Assembly: GCF_020037015.1 (NCBI RefSeq)
Contig: NZ_JAIQDE010000010.1
Span: 62,001-126,000 of the forward strand
Direction of reading: 5' to 3'
Length of the DNA stretch: 64,000 nucleotides
DNA from: Corallococcus sp. AS-1-6
GTDB lineage: Bacteria > Myxococcota > Myxococcia > Myxococcales > Myxococcaceae
Shown here in pieces: positions 17,391 through 25,967 of this stretch. Both the position numbers and the translations under genes were made by a program. The notes under the pieces were generated by a model. It had not been told where the DNA came from. It made no database searches and was given only the letters and a program-made list of their open reading frames with translations. The first letter of the stretch is position 1, and every line of letters begins with the position of its first letter.

Positions 17391-17879
17391 ATGGCCGGAA
17401 AGTCCGACACCGAGCGGTCCGACGTCGCGCGCATCCGCGCCGTCCTGGCGCGCGAGCTCGAGACCATCAACGAGTACGAGGCGTACGCCGAGGACTCCTC
17501 CCTCCCGGAGGTCAAGGCCTTCTTCCTCCACCTGGCGGCGGAGGAGAAGGAGCACGTGTCCGAGGCCACCCACATGCTCCGCATGCTCGACAAGGGTCAG
17601 GACGCGCACTTCGCGAAGCCCTTCGTCCCCGGCCACTTCCAGGCCGCCACGGGGGGGGGCTCCCCGGAGCCCGCCCCGCCCGCCGCTGAACCCTCGCCCG
17701 TCGTGACGCGCGCGCCGCCCTCGGTGGGCCGCCTGGCGAACGAGCCCCTGACGTCCCTGCCGCCCCAGCGCCTGATCTACGGCGTCCCCGCGCCGCCGCC
17801 CGCCGCCAACGGCCACCCGCTCACCATCGGCAGCCTGCGCCGCGGCGGTGGAAGCGGTGGCTCCGGTGGCGGTCGTTAG
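17391..17879 (+). CDS. encB: Encapsulin cargo protein, ferritin-like (EncB type), 162 aa
   Basis: An encapsulated ferritin-like iron-oxidising cargo protein. The N-terminal ferritin-like helices (residues 10-68) hold the expected acidic metal ligands: E22 and E30 in RELETINEYE, and E52-x-x-H55 in EEKEH. A long Pro/Ala/Gly linker follows, and the C-terminus carries the cargo-loading signal PLTIGSLRR (about 147-155), nearly the LTVGSLRR peptide known from Myxococcus cargo proteins. The shell gene follows after 56 bp. A run of nine G (17651-17659) lies in the linker between the enzymatic domain and the targeting peptide; either one-base slip leads to an early stop. Role: iron oxidation and storage inside the encapsulin shell, as established for M. 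xanthus. Confidence 0.9.
   Translation: MAGKSDTERSDVARIRAVLARELETINEYEAYAEDSSLPEVKAFFLHLAAEEKEHVSEATHMLRMLDKGQDAHFAKPFVPGHFQAATGGGSPEPAPPAAEPSPVVTRAPPSVGRLANEPLTSLPPQRLIYGVPAPPPAANGHPLTIGSLRRGGGSGGSGGGR
17651..17659 (+). repeat. G9 homopolymer within encB
   Basis: Nine consecutive G in the linker-coding part. Gain of one G would move into a frame that stops at 17689; loss of one G into a frame that stops at 17706. Both remove the C-terminal targeting peptide. Confidence 0.7.
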
Positions 17880-17935
17880 AACCCTCTTGCTTCCTGCCTT
17901 CCCCTCCTCTGCCGCCGCTCGTGACGGAGACACAG

Positions 17936-18808
17936 ATGCCTGACTTCCTTGGACATGCCGAGAACCCGCTGCGCGAAGAGGAGTGGGCGCGCCTCAACGA
18001 GACGGTGATCCAGGTGGCTCGCCGGTCGCTGGTGGGCCGCCGCATCCTGGACATCTACGGGCCGCTGGGCGCGGGCGTGCAGACGGTGGCGTACGACGAG
18101 TTCCAGGGCGTGTCCCCGGGCGCGGTGGACATCGTCGGGGAGCAGGAGACCGCGATGGTCTTCACCGACGTCCGCAAGTTCAAGACCATCCCCATCATCT
18201 ACAAGGACTTCCTGCTGCACTGGCGGGACATCGAGGCGGCGCGCACGCACAACATGCCGCTGGACGTGTCCGCCGCCGCTGGCGCCGCGGCGCTGTGCGC
18301 GCAGCAGGAGGACGAGCTCATCTTCTACGGCGACCAGCGCCTGGGCTACGAGGGCCTGATGACGGCCAACGGCCGCCTCACCGCCACGCTGGGGGACTGG
18401 ACGGCGCCGGGCGGCGGCTTCCAGACCATCGTGGAGGCCACGCGCAAGCTCAACGAGGCCGGCCACTTCGGCCCCTACGCCGTGGTGCTGTCGCCGCGCC
18501 TGTACTCGCAGTTGCACCGCATCTACGAGAAGACGGGCGTGCTGGAGATCCAGACCATCAGCCAGCTCGCGGCGGACGGCGTCTACCAGTCCAACCGCCT
18601 GCGCGGTGAGTCCGGCGTGGTGGTGTCCACGGGCCGGGAGAACATGGACCTGGCGGTGGCCATGGACATGGTCGCGGCCTACCTGGGCGCCAGCAAGATG
18701 AACCACCCGTTCCGCGTGCTGGAGTCGCTGCTCTTGCGCATCAAGCACCCGGACGCCATCTGCACGCTGGAAGGCGCCACCCCCGCCGCTCCCCCGGCGC
18801 GCCGCTAG
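17936..18808 (+). CDS. encA: Encapsulin shell protein EncA, 290 aa
   Basis: An HK97-fold protein that self-assembles into an icosahedral protein nanocompartment. It begins MPDFLGHAENPLREEEWARL and contains GPLGAGVQTVAYDEF and VVVSTGRENMDLAVAMDMVA, matching from memory the M. xanthus shell protein nearly throughout; the C-terminal tail differs (TPAAPPARR). The ATG at 17936 is chosen over one 15 nt upstream: GGAGA lies 6 nt before it and homology starts there. It is the second gene after encB, so cargo and shell are co-expressed. An NtrC-type regulator starts 25 bp after its stop. The natural role is iron sequestration under oxidative or iron stress. Confidence 0.96.
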   Translation: MPDFLGHAENPLREEEWARLNETVIQVARRSLVGRRILDIYGPLGAGVQTVAYDEFQGVSPGAVDIVGEQETAMVFTDVRKFKTIPIIYKDFLLHWRDIEAARTHNMPLDVSAAAGAAALCAQQEDELIFYGDQRLGYEGLMTANGRLTATLGDWTAPGGGFQTIVEATRKLNEAGHFGPYAVVLSPRLYSQLHRIYEKTGVLEIQTISQLAADGVYQSNRLRGESGVVVSTGRENMDLAVAMDMVAAYLGASKMNHPFRVLESLLLRIKHPDAICTLEGATPAAPPARR

Positions 18809-18833
18809 GTCGCGGTCGCCGCGCGAAAGACTC

Positions 18834-20258
18834 ATGGCCAAGGTCCTGGTCATCGACGACGAGACGAACCTGCGCAAGGTGCTGGCCGCCCTGCTGCGCC
18901 GCGACGGGTTCGACGTCACCGTGGCGGAGAACGGCGAGCAGGGCCTGGCCGAGTTCCACAAGAACGGCGCGGACATCGTCGTCACCGACCTGGTGATGCC
19001 CAAGCTGGGCGGCATGGAGGTGCTGGCCGCCGTGCGCACCGCCAACCCGGACGTGCCGGTGATCATCATCACCGCGCACGGCACCGTGGACTCCGCCGTG
19101 GAGGCCATCAAGGCGGGCGCGTTCGACTACATCACCAAGCCGTTTGATCAGGCGGAGCTGTCCTCCGTCGTGGCCAAGGCCGCCAAGACGAACGAGAGCG
19201 CCAAGCGCTCCGTGCGCGCGGACCACAAGGCCCGGTCCGCCATCATCGGCGAGTCGCCGCAGATCCAAGACGTCTACAAGATCATCGACAAGGTCGCGGA
19301 CACGCCCTCCACGGTGCTGATCACCGGGGAGAGCGGCACGGGCAAGGAGCTCATCGCCACCGCGCTGCACGGTGCGTCCAGCCGCCGCGACAAGCCGTTC
19401 ATCAAGATCAACTGCGCCGCCATCCCCGCCACGCTCCTGGAGAGCGAGCTGTTCGGCTACGAGAAGGGCGCCTTCACCGGCGCCGTCACGTCCAAGCCCG
19501 GCCGCTTCGAGCTGGCCGACGAGGGCACCCTCTTCCTGGACGAGATTGGCGAGATCCCCGTCGAGATGCAGGTGAAGCTCCTGCGCGCGCTCCAGGAGGG
19601 CGAGTTCGAGCGCGTGGGCGGCATCAAGACGACGCGCGTGAACGTGCGCCTGGTGGCCGCCACCAACCGCGACCTCCAGGCGGAGATCGAGGCGGGCCGC
19701 TTCCGCAAGGACCTGTACTACCGGCTGGCCGTGGTGCCCATCGTGCTGCCCGCGCTGCGCGAGCGCCGGGGCGACATCCCGATGCTCGCCGCGCACTTCG
19801 TGGACAAGTACAACCGGCGGCTCCACAAGAAGATCGAAGGCATCGCCGACGACGCGCTCGCGCTGCTCCAGGCGTACGCGTGGCCGGGCAACATCCGCGA
19901 GCTGGAGAACCTCATCGAGCGCGTGCTGCTCTTCGCGGACGGCCCCCTCATCACCGCCAGGGACCTGCCGGAGCCGGTGCGCGGGGGAGCGGGCGTGCAG
20001 GCGGGGGCCCAGGTCGCCGCCTCGCTGGGCACGCTGGACGTCCCCGTGGGCGAGGTAGGCCTCAAGGACATCGTGCGCATGAAGGCCGCGGAGTTGGAGC
20101 GCGACCTCATCGTCAAGAAGCTGGAGGAGACGGGCGGCAACGTCACGCGCGCCGCGCGCCTCCTGCAGATCAGCCGCAAGTCGCTCCAGACGAAGATGAA
20201 GGAGTTCGGCCTGCGCGACACCACCCCGGACGGTCAGGAAGACGGCCCGGACGAGTAG
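18834..20258 (+). CDS. NtrC-family sigma-54-dependent response regulator, 474 aa
   Basis: Three domains in order: a receiver (residues 1-120; acidic pocket D8-D9, phospho-acceptor D52 in VVTDLVMP, K102 in ITKPF); a sigma-54-interacting AAA+ domain (about 138-370; Walker A GESGTGKE 165-172, GAFTGA loop 212-217, Walker B LFLDE 233-237); and a Fis-type DNA-binding domain ([19 protein letters not shown]). All catalytic residues are intact, so it should activate sigma-54 promoters after phosphorylation. It begins 25 bp after encA and may be in the same transcript. No histidine kinase gene is adjacent. Whether it regulates the encapsulin genes is unknown; no -24/-12 promoter was seen nearby. Confidence 0.93.
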   Translation: MAKVLVIDDETNLRKVLAALLRRDGFDVTVAENGEQGLAEFHKNGADIVVTDLVMPKLGGMEVLAAVRTANPDVPVIIITAHGTVDSAVEAIKAGAFDYITKPFDQAELSSVVAKAAKTNESAKRSVRADHKARSAIIGESPQIQDVYKIIDKVADTPSTVLITGESGTGKELIATALHGASSRRDKPFIKINCAAIPATLLESELFGYEKGAFTGAVTSKPGRFELADEGTLFLDEIGEIPVEMQVKLLRALQEGEFERVGGIKTTRVNVRLVAATNRDLQAEIEAGRFRKDLYYRLAVVPIVLPALRERRGDIPMLAAHFVDKYNRRLHKKIEGIADDALALLQAYAWPGNIRELENLIERVLLFADGPLITARDLPEPVRGGAGVQAGAQVAASLGTLDVPVGEVGLKDIVRMKAAELERDLIVKKLEETGGNVTRAARLLQISRKSLQTKMKEFGLRDTTPDGQEDGPDE

Positions 20259-20261
20259 CCC

Positions 20262-20304
20262 GGGGCGCCGAAATATCGCCTTCTTCCCGGCGGTTTCGGC
20301 CCCC
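20262..20304 (+). terminator. Hairpin after the NtrC-family regulator gene
   Basis: Outer GGGG (20262-20265) / CCCC (20301-20304), main stem GCCGAAA (20267-20273) / TTTCGGC (20294-20300), inner CGCC / GGCG. No U-run follows, so termination strength is uncertain. Confidence 0.5.
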
Positions 20305-20333
20305 GCGTACCTTCTTACCCTCAGGGAGCCTGA

Positions 20334-21365
20334 ATGCGGCCGAATCTTCCCACCCTCGGTGGACCACCGAAGCGCAATCCCTTCGGACCGGTGGTTGCCG
20401 TCTCCGTCATCCTCGGCGCGGCCGCGGGTGGCGTGTGGTGGTGGAAACAGCGCATGGCGGATGTCCCCCTGGACGTCGCCTCGCAGACCGCGTCCGCGCT
20501 GGACGCCGGCACCGTGGCCGAGGCCCCCGTGGCCCCGCCCGCGCCCACCGACCCCGTGAAGGCCGCGGGCCTGGAGCGCGTGTCCATCCGCATCGAGGGC
20601 CCGCTGGAGACGGCGCTCGTCCAGGCCTCCGACGCCACCGTGGGCCCCGCCCTGGCGCAGGTGGTGACGCGCACGCTGGTGTGGTGGGTGCGCGTCCCCG
20701 GTGAAATCCTCCGGGGGGACACCCTGGACGTGCTCTACCAGCGCCGCCCCAACGAGGAGCCGCTGGTGTACGCGGTGCGCTTCGTGAGCGGCAAGACGGG
20801 CCAGACGCACCGCGCCTACCGCTTCACGCCCGCGGGTGAGCAGAACGCCCGCTACTACCTGCCTGGCGGCGACGAGCTGGAGCTGCGGATGGAGAAGTCG
20901 CCCATCGACAGCTACGAGCAGATCACCTCGCTCCTGCGCGACGGCCGCGGCCACAAGGGCGTGGACTTCCGCGCGCCGGTGGGGACGACGGTCCGGGCGC
21001 CCTTCGCGGGCGTCATCAAGCGCAAGAACTGGAACTTCGGCAGCAACGGCAACTGCATCGAGCTGGTGGAGTCCGGGGGCAAGGGCCGCCGCGCCCTCTT
21101 CCTGCACCTGGCGGAGCTGCCCAAGAGCATCCAGCCCGGGATGCGCGTGAACGCGGGCCAGGTCCTGGCCCAGAGCGGCAACACGGGCCACTCCTTCGCC
21201 CCCCACCTGCACTACCAGCTCATGCTGGGCGAAAACCGGGTCCTGGACCCCTTCGACCAGCACAAGACCTTCCGCGCGTCCCTGGCGGCCGCCCAGAAGG
21301 GCGCCTTCGACACCGAGGTCCAGCGGCTGGACGGACTGCTGGGAACCTCCGTCGCGGGGAAGTAA
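20334..21365 (+). CDS. M23 family metallopeptidase (LytM domain), membrane-anchored, 343 aa
   Basis: A cell-envelope peptidase or peptidase-like regulator of peptidoglycan hydrolysis. One N-terminal membrane segment (residues 17-36, VVAVSVILGAAAGGVWWW) and an Ala/Pro linker precede an OB/LysM-like region. The LytM domain (about 195-325) has the zinc ligands H207 and D211 (GHKGVDF) and H293 (APHLHYQ), plus H258 (LFLHLAE); the site appears complete, so it is probably active. GGGAG lies 6 nt before the ATG. It is followed by an outer-membrane protein gene. The substrate is presumably stem-peptide cross-links (family knowledge). Confidence 0.9.
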   Translation: MRPNLPTLGGPPKRNPFGPVVAVSVILGAAAGGVWWWKQRMADVPLDVASQTASALDAGTVAEAPVAPPAPTDPVKAAGLERVSIRIEGPLETALVQASDATVGPALAQVVTRTLVWWVRVPGEILRGDTLDVLYQRRPNEEPLVYAVRFVSGKTGQTHRAYRFTPAGEQNARYYLPGGDELELRMEKSPIDSYEQITSLLRDGRGHKGVDFRAPVGTTVRAPFAGVIKRKNWNFGSNGNCIELVESGGKGRRALFLHLAELPKSIQPGMRVNAGQVLAQSGNTGHSFAPHLHYQLMLGENRVLDPFDQHKTFRASLAAAQKGAFDTEVQRLDGLLGTSVAGK

Positions 21366-21380
21366 AGCCCCACCCATTTC

Positions 21381-21410
21381 TTGACACTCCTCCGACGGCA
21401 CGGCTAGCTG
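21381..21410 (+). promoter_or_regulatory. Sigma-70-type promoter before the outer-membrane protein gene
   Basis: Consensus TTGACA (21381-21386), 18-nt spacer, TAGCTG (21405-21410). It gives a leader of about 30 nt with GGAGG placed 7 nt before the ATG at 21444. Confidence 0.55.
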
Positions 21411-21443
21411 GCAGGCCTGGGCCGTGGTCGTCGGAGGTAGTGG

Positions 21444-22748
21444 ATGCACAGGTTTCGCGCCGTCATCGCCGCGCTGACGCTGGGCGTGCCGTTCGCCGCC
21501 AGCGCGGCGGAGATCACCCGGATTGCTTCCTCGTTCGAGGACGATGATCCGTTCGACCTCTTCCTCGACGTGGGCTTCGAGCGCTCGCAGACGCGCGCGA
21601 AGATCGTCCGCGAGCAGCTCAGCGACGGTGACGCCACCAGCGTCCCGGACGTCAATGAGCTCTGGTACAAGGGCGTGGACGCGCGGCTGAACCTGGCCGT
21701 GGCCTTCGGCCTGTGGAAGGACCTGGAGTTCAGCTTCAAGCTGCCCATCGTCTTCCAGCAGAACGAGACCTGGGACTTCGTCTCGGGGACGACCCAGGGC
21801 AACTCCACCATCACCAACAGTTGCTACAACGCGGACGGCTCGCCCTACTCCGCCGAGGGCTGCAAGGGCCGGCTGTTCCAGGTGCCCCAGGAGAGCTACC
21901 GCGGCGGCCTGGGCAACGTGCACTTCGGCCTGGCGTACGCCTTCTTCAACCAGGAGAAGGACGACACCAAGCCCACGTGGATCGTCGGCATCGACTACGA
22001 GGCGCCCACCGCCAAGCAGCGCGACCCGAGCCTGGACAACACGGACCCGGACGGCGACCGCGGCAACGTGGGCGACCGCGTCCACAAGTACCAGCTCTAC
22101 ACGTCCTTCTCGCGGAAGATGGGCGTGGCGGAGCCGTACTTCAAGGCGTCCTACACCATCCCGGTGCGCGGCCCCGGCGCCTACTCCAACTGCGACCAGT
22201 CCGTCACTCCCCCGCCCAACTTCGGCGACGGGCGGCCCAACCTGGGTGCGCCGTACAACTGCTACAAGGAGCCGTGGACCCGGAAGGAGACGGGCATCCA
22301 GGCCCCCTCGCAGACGGCGCTCACCTTCGGCATGGAGCTGGTGCCCTTCGAGAACGCGGCCAGGTCCCAGAAGTTCGCCCTGGACCTGCGGCTGCTGGGC
22401 AACTACGTGGGCCGCGGCCGGTACTACAACGAGCTGAGCTCCGCGCTGCGCAAGCTGCTCACCTCCGACGACTACTTCCAGGTGGGTGGCCAGGTGGGCG
22501 TCACCGCCCGCGCCGCACAGGCCTTCACCATCCGGGCCTCCGGCAACTTCCTCTACAACACGGACCACCTGCTCACGACCGAGGCCATTGGCCAGGACCT
22601 GAACGGCGACGGCACCGTGGACACGGCCCCGGGCTCGGACGAGCTGAACCCCACGTTCGACTGGCGCTACGACCTGGTGTCCCGCCGCTTCCGGGCCATC
22701 CAGAGCACCACGTTCCGCTTCGACCTGGGCGCGACCTTCAGCTTCTGA
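21444..22748 (+). CDS. Outer-membrane beta-barrel protein, uncharacterised, 434 aa
   Basis: A Sec signal peptide (about residues 1-21, ending AASA-AE) and a C-terminal sequence FRFDLGATFSF with terminal Phe, the signature for BAM-mediated outer-membrane insertion. Alternating-hydrophobicity strands run throughout, with long aromatic loops; four cysteines (SCYN, GCKG, NCDQ, NCYK) lie in predicted external loops and could form disulfides. An acidic stretch DLNGDGTVD resembles a Ca-binding loop. I do not recognise the family beyond general porin/transporter-like barrel. It has its own promoter and follows the M23 peptidase gene. Confidence 0.75.
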   Translation: MHRFRAVIAALTLGVPFAASAAEITRIASSFEDDDPFDLFLDVGFERSQTRAKIVREQLSDGDATSVPDVNELWYKGVDARLNLAVAFGLWKDLEFSFKLPIVFQQNETWDFVSGTTQGNSTITNSCYNADGSPYSAEGCKGRLFQVPQESYRGGLGNVHFGLAYAFFNQEKDDTKPTWIVGIDYEAPTAKQRDPSLDNTDPDGDRGNVGDRVHKYQLYTSFSRKMGVAEPYFKASYTIPVRGPGAYSNCDQSVTPPPNFGDGRPNLGAPYNCYKEPWTRKETGIQAPSQTALTFGMELVPFENAARSQKFALDLRLLGNYVGRGRYYNELSSALRKLLTSDDYFQVGGQVGVTARAAQAFTIRASGNFLYNTDHLLTTEAIGQDLNGDGTVDTAPGSDELNPTFDWRYDLVSRRFRAIQSTTFRFDLGATFSF

Positions 22749-22781
22749 AGGCCCGCGCCGGATGACCGCGGCGGTGGGCCT
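22749..22781. terminator. Bidirectional terminator between the barrel gene and rsmI
   Basis: AGGCCC (22749-22754) / GGGCCT (22776-22781) with an inner CGCCG / CGGCG stem, filling the 36-bp space between convergent stop codons. Confidence 0.5.
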
Positions 22782-22784
22782 CCC

Positions 22785-23618
22785 CTACCGCTGCTTCAGC
22801 CCCAGGCCCAGCCGGTACACCTCCTGGCCGGGCCACCCCGCGCGGCGGGCCAGCTCCGTGCTCAGCGGCTTGAGCTTCTCGCCGCGAGCCAGGCCCGACT
22901 CCAGCGCCCGGAGCAGCTCGTCCTCGCTCCAGCGCTGCTCCCCGGTGCGCCCCTCCACCAGCACCACCACCTCGCCCCGGGTCTCCTCGCCCGCGTAGCG
23001 CGCCACGAGCGCGGACAGCGGGCCCCGGACGAACTCCTCGTGCAGCTTGGTCAGCTCGCGCGCCACGCACGCGCGGCGGTCGCCCCAGGCCTCCTGCAGG
23101 TCCACCAGCGTCTCCGCCAGGCGGCGCGGGGATTCGTAGAGGACGCAGGTGGCGGACAGGGGCGCCACTTCATCCAGCATGGCCCGGCGCTCCGGCCCCT
23201 TGCGCGGCAGGAAGCCCAGGAAGTGGAAGCGCCCGGTGGGCAGGCCTGACGCACTCAGGGCGGCCACCAGCGCCGTGGGGCCGGGCACCGGCTCCACCTT
23301 CAGGCCGCGCTCCAGCGCCTCCGCCACCAGCTTCTCCCCCGGGTCGCTGATGCCGGGGCTGCCCGCGTCGGTGATGAGCGCGCAGTCCTCCCCCGCCTCG
23401 ATGCGGTCCAGGATGCGCCCGGCGCGCTGCCCCTCCGCGAAGGCGGGCAGGCTCACCAGGTCCTTCCCGGCGATGCCGAAGTGGTCCAACAGGATGCGCG
23501 AGTGCCGGGTGTCCTCGCACGCGAGGAAGCCGGCGGTGCGCAGCGTCTCCAGGGCCCGGGCGGTGACGTCCCCCAGGTTCCCGATGGGCGTGGCCACGAG
23601 GTAGAGCGTTCCAGCCAA
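22785..23618 (-). CDS. rsmI: 16S rRNA 2'-O-ribose C1402 methyltransferase RsmI, 277 aa
   Basis: A tetrapyrrole-methylase-fold enzyme that methylates the ribose of C1402 in 16S rRNA using SAM. Family landmarks are all present: LYLVATPIGNLGDVTARALE at the N-terminus, ACEDTRHSRILLDHFGI, ALITDAGSPGISDPG and VPGPTALVAALSASGLP. The start is a TTG at 23618 (TTG-GCT-GGA); GGAA lies about 9 nt upstream and homology begins immediately. It follows yraN by 13 bp, and both are probably co-transcribed with the SMC-like gene upstream. Confidence 0.95.
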   Translation of the reverse strand: MAGTLYLVATPIGNLGDVTARALETLRTAGFLACEDTRHSRILLDHFGIAGKDLVSLPAFAEGQRAGRILDRIEAGEDCALITDAGSPGISDPGEKLVAEALERGLKVEPVPGPTALVAALSASGLPTGRFHFLGFLPRKGPERRAMLDEVAPLSATCVLYESPRRLAETLVDLQEAWGDRRACVARELTKLHEEFVRGPLSALVARYAGEETRGEVVVLVEGRTGEQRWSEDELLRALESGLARGEKLKPLSTELARRAGWPGQEVYRLGLGLKQR

Positions 23619-23631
23619 GGGACGGATTCCT

Positions 23632-23997
23632 TTACATGCCAGCGTCGAAGGCGGCGGGCAGGTGCTCCACCCGGGCGTGCTCGCCCTGGCCCACGACGGA
23701 GATGACGTCGAAGCGCACCATGCGCCCGTCGATGCCGTTCTGGAAGAGATAGTGCAGCGCGGCCTTCACCACCCGGCGCTGCTTGGCGAAGGACACGGTG
23801 TGCGACGGGTCTCCCCACGCCGCCGTGGAGCGCATGCGCACCTCCACGAAGCACATGAGCTCCCCCTGCTCCGCCACGATGTCCAGCTCGCCGTAGCGGC
23901 ACGTCCAGTTGCGCGCCACCACCCGGAAGCCCTGCGACTCCAGCAGGCGCACGCCCTGCGACTCCGCCACGTCCCCCACGTCCCGCCGCGTCCCCAT
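23632..23997 (-). CDS. YraN/UPF0102 family nuclease-fold protein, 121 aa
   Basis: A small protein with a restriction-endonuclease-like core. The expected residues are present: an N-terminal E (AESQGVRLLE), YGELDIVAEQ (E and D of the active site) and FVEVRMR in place of the usual FVEVK, so the catalytic lysine position is an arginine. The remaining fold is typical. YraN genes commonly sit next to rsmI or rnhB, as here. No enzymatic role is established for the family, and the K-to-R change weakens any nuclease claim. Confidence 0.88.
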   Translation of the reverse strand: MGTRRDVGDVAESQGVRLLESQGFRVVARNWTCRYGELDIVAEQGELMCFVEVRMRSTAAWGDPSHTVSFAKQRRVVKAALHYLFQNGIDGRMVRFDVISVVGQGEHARVEHLPAAFDAGM

Positions 23998-24032
23998 TCC
24001 GTCCCCGCCGCCCCTTGGACCTCCGGCGGCGG

Positions 24033-25943
24033 CTAGACGTTAACGGTGCCGTCCGACATCTGGCCGAAGCCCGGGTGGGCGGTGACGTGCAGCACCTGCG
24101 TGAGCGTGCCCAGGTGCTTGAGCATGCGGGCGACGAGGGGCAGCTTCGCCTCGTCCACGCCCGTCAGCACGTCGTCCAGGAGGAAGGGGCGCTTCACCCG
24201 GGCGCACGTCTTCTCCACCACCGTCATGCGCAGCGCCAGGTAGTAGAGGTCGATGTCCTTCGGGGACAGCTCGCCCACCGGGATGCGGTTGTTCTGCGCG
24301 AGCAGGAAGGCGTTGCCCTCGCGGTCCCACTCCACGCCCTGGTAGCGCCGGTCCGTGAGCGCGGTGAGGTACTGCACGCAGCGGTCCTTCAGCAGCGCCT
24401 GCACCGAGAGCATGTCCGTCGTGAGCACGTCCGCGGCCTGCGACAGCACCAGGGGGGACGGGTCCTCCAGCGGATCCACCGGCGCGGGCGTCTGGCCGGG
24501 CGCCGCGGCCACCGGCACCGGGGGCGCCTTCGCCAGCGCGATGGACTCCTTCAGCCGGGACAGCTCCCGCTCCACCTCGCGCAGGTCGCGCACGTAGGTG
24601 CCCTTGGCGGACAGCTCCGCGTTGAGGGCCTCCTGCTGCGCGCGCAGCTCCTGTCCGTCGCGGATGGCGCCCTGGTACTCCTCGGAGGCCTCGAACTCCT
24701 CCAACTGCGTCTGCAGCTCCCCCAGCCGGATGCCGAGCAGGTCCTTCTGCTCCAGCGCGGCGGGGATCTCCGTGTAGCTCTCCAGGTTCAGGGCCTTGAC
24801 GGCCATGCGCACGGGCGCGTCCTCGAGCTCGAACTCGTCGAGGATCTTCTTCTGCCTCGCGTCCTTGCGGTTGTCCTTGGAGCCCTTGCGCGTGGCGTGC
24901 TGCAGGTCATCCACGTAGCGCAGCGCCATCCACGCGGCCGCGCCGAAGGCGGGGATGTTGACCAGCGCCAGGTAGCGCCACATGGGCTGCGCCGCGACGA
25001 TGCCCAGGCCCACGCTCAGGCCCATGAAGAGCACGCCCGCGCCCAGGCCGCCCCAGAAGTAGCGGTTCTGGGTGAGGGGCGGCACCTTCAGCGACGCGTC
25101 CTCCAGCTCTGGATCGCGGTCCGTCTCCAGCCGCGCCAGCGCCTCGTCCCGCCGCGCCACCACCTTCGGGTAGCGCTTCACGCGCGAGAGGATGTCCAGG
25201 GGCAGCCCCAGCGACTCCGGCGAGGGGGCCGCGCGCCAGGCGGCCTCCGCTTGGGCAATGGCCTCCTTGAGCCCCTCCCCGCCCTTGAGCTTGGAGTCCG
25301 CCTCGAAGATGAGCGACGCCAGCTCGTCCACCTTGAACTGGAGCTGATCCACCGCCTTCGCGGTGACGAGTTCCTTCTCCAGCACCTTCACCTTCGCCTC
25401 GGCCGCCGGCACGTCCTCCGCCGGGAGCACCTGGGAAGCGGTCGCCAGCGACGGCGTGGCCCCGGAGGCCCTCGCGCCCGCGGCCGCCGCGGCCTTCGCC
25501 AGGCTCTTGCGAGGCCGGCGCGACGGCAGCATCACCAGTTGGAGGCAGTACACCTGCTCGAAGGTGGTGCGCGGAGGCAGTCCCGCCTGGCCGCGCAGGT
25601 ACTGGTTGATCTCCGAGACGTCCGTGGACACCAGCTCCGGCTGGCTCGTGGCGGGGTTGAGCCGGTGCAGCGATCCAGAGCCGCCCAGCTCGCGCAACAC
25701 CCGGTACGTCATCCCGTCCTGCCCCACGAACGTCAGCGCGGCCTTGCCGGAGCGCCCCGCGGAGCCCACCAGGCTCGCGTCCCCGCCCCGGCCATCCGCG
25801 AACAACAGCGACAGCGCCAGGTTCGCCAGCGGCAGCACGTCCGCCGTGGGCGGCTTGAGGATGAGGTATCCGGTCTTCAGCGGGAAACGCCCGGCGGGAG
25901 AGAACCCGCGGACGTTCTGGATGGCGACCTCGACGAAGTGCAT
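24033..25943 (-). CDS. YhaN/SMC-like coiled-coil membrane protein with degenerate ATPase head, 636 aa
   Basis: The architecture is that of an SMC/RecN/YhaN-like protein. The N-terminal head half begins MHFVEVAIQNVRGF, as such proteins do. The place where the P-loop should be reads TGYLILKPPTADVLPLANLA and has no GxxxxGKS/T. A coiled coil (about 180-285), a hydrophobic hairpin of two predicted membrane helices (about 296-342), and a second coiled coil (about 395-470) follow. The C-terminal head half has ELSPKDIDLYYLALR where the ABC signature LSGGxxxxxxLALR would lie, PFLLDDVLTGVD in the Walker B/D-loop position, and HVTAHP as the H-loop region. So the fold is recognisable but ATP binding is probably lost. 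It precedes yraN by 35 bp. Function unknown. Confidence 0.75.
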   Translation of the reverse strand: MHFVEVAIQNVRGFSPAGRFPLKTGYLILKPPTADVLPLANLALSLLFADGRGGDASLVGSAGRSGKAALTFVGQDGMTYRVLRELGGSGSLHRLNPATSQPELVSTDVSEINQYLRGQAGLPPRTTFEQVYCLQLVMLPSRRPRKSLAKAAAAAGARASGATPSLATASQVLPAEDVPAAEAKVKVLEKELVTAKAVDQLQFKVDELASLIFEADSKLKGGEGLKEAIAQAEAAWRAAPSPESLGLPLDILSRVKRYPKVVARRDEALARLETDRDPELEDASLKVPPLTQNRYFWGGLGAGVLFMGLSVGLGIVAAQPMWRYLALVNIPAFGAAAWMALRYVDDLQHATRKGSKDNRKDARQKKILDEFELEDAPVRMAVKALNLESYTEIPAALEQKDLLGIRLGELQTQLEEFEASEEYQGAIRDGQELRAQQEALNAELSAKGTYVRDLREVERELSRLKESIALAKAPPVPVAAAPGQTPAPVDPLEDPSPLVLSQAADVLTTDMLSVQALLKDRCVQYLTALTDRRYQGVEWDREGNAFLLAQNNRIPVGELSPKDIDLYYLALRMTVVEKTCARVKRPFLLDDVLTGVDEAKLPLVARMLKHLGTLTQVLHVTAHPGFGQMSDGTVNV

Positions 25944-25967
25944 GGCGCGCGCAGTCTAGCCCGAACG

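Noticed and set aside
18741-22568. 1275-codon minus-strand frame across encA, the NtrC regulator, the peptidase and the barrel gene
   Set aside because: Spans four well-supported plus-strand genes; composition is typical of antisense frames in GC-rich DNA.
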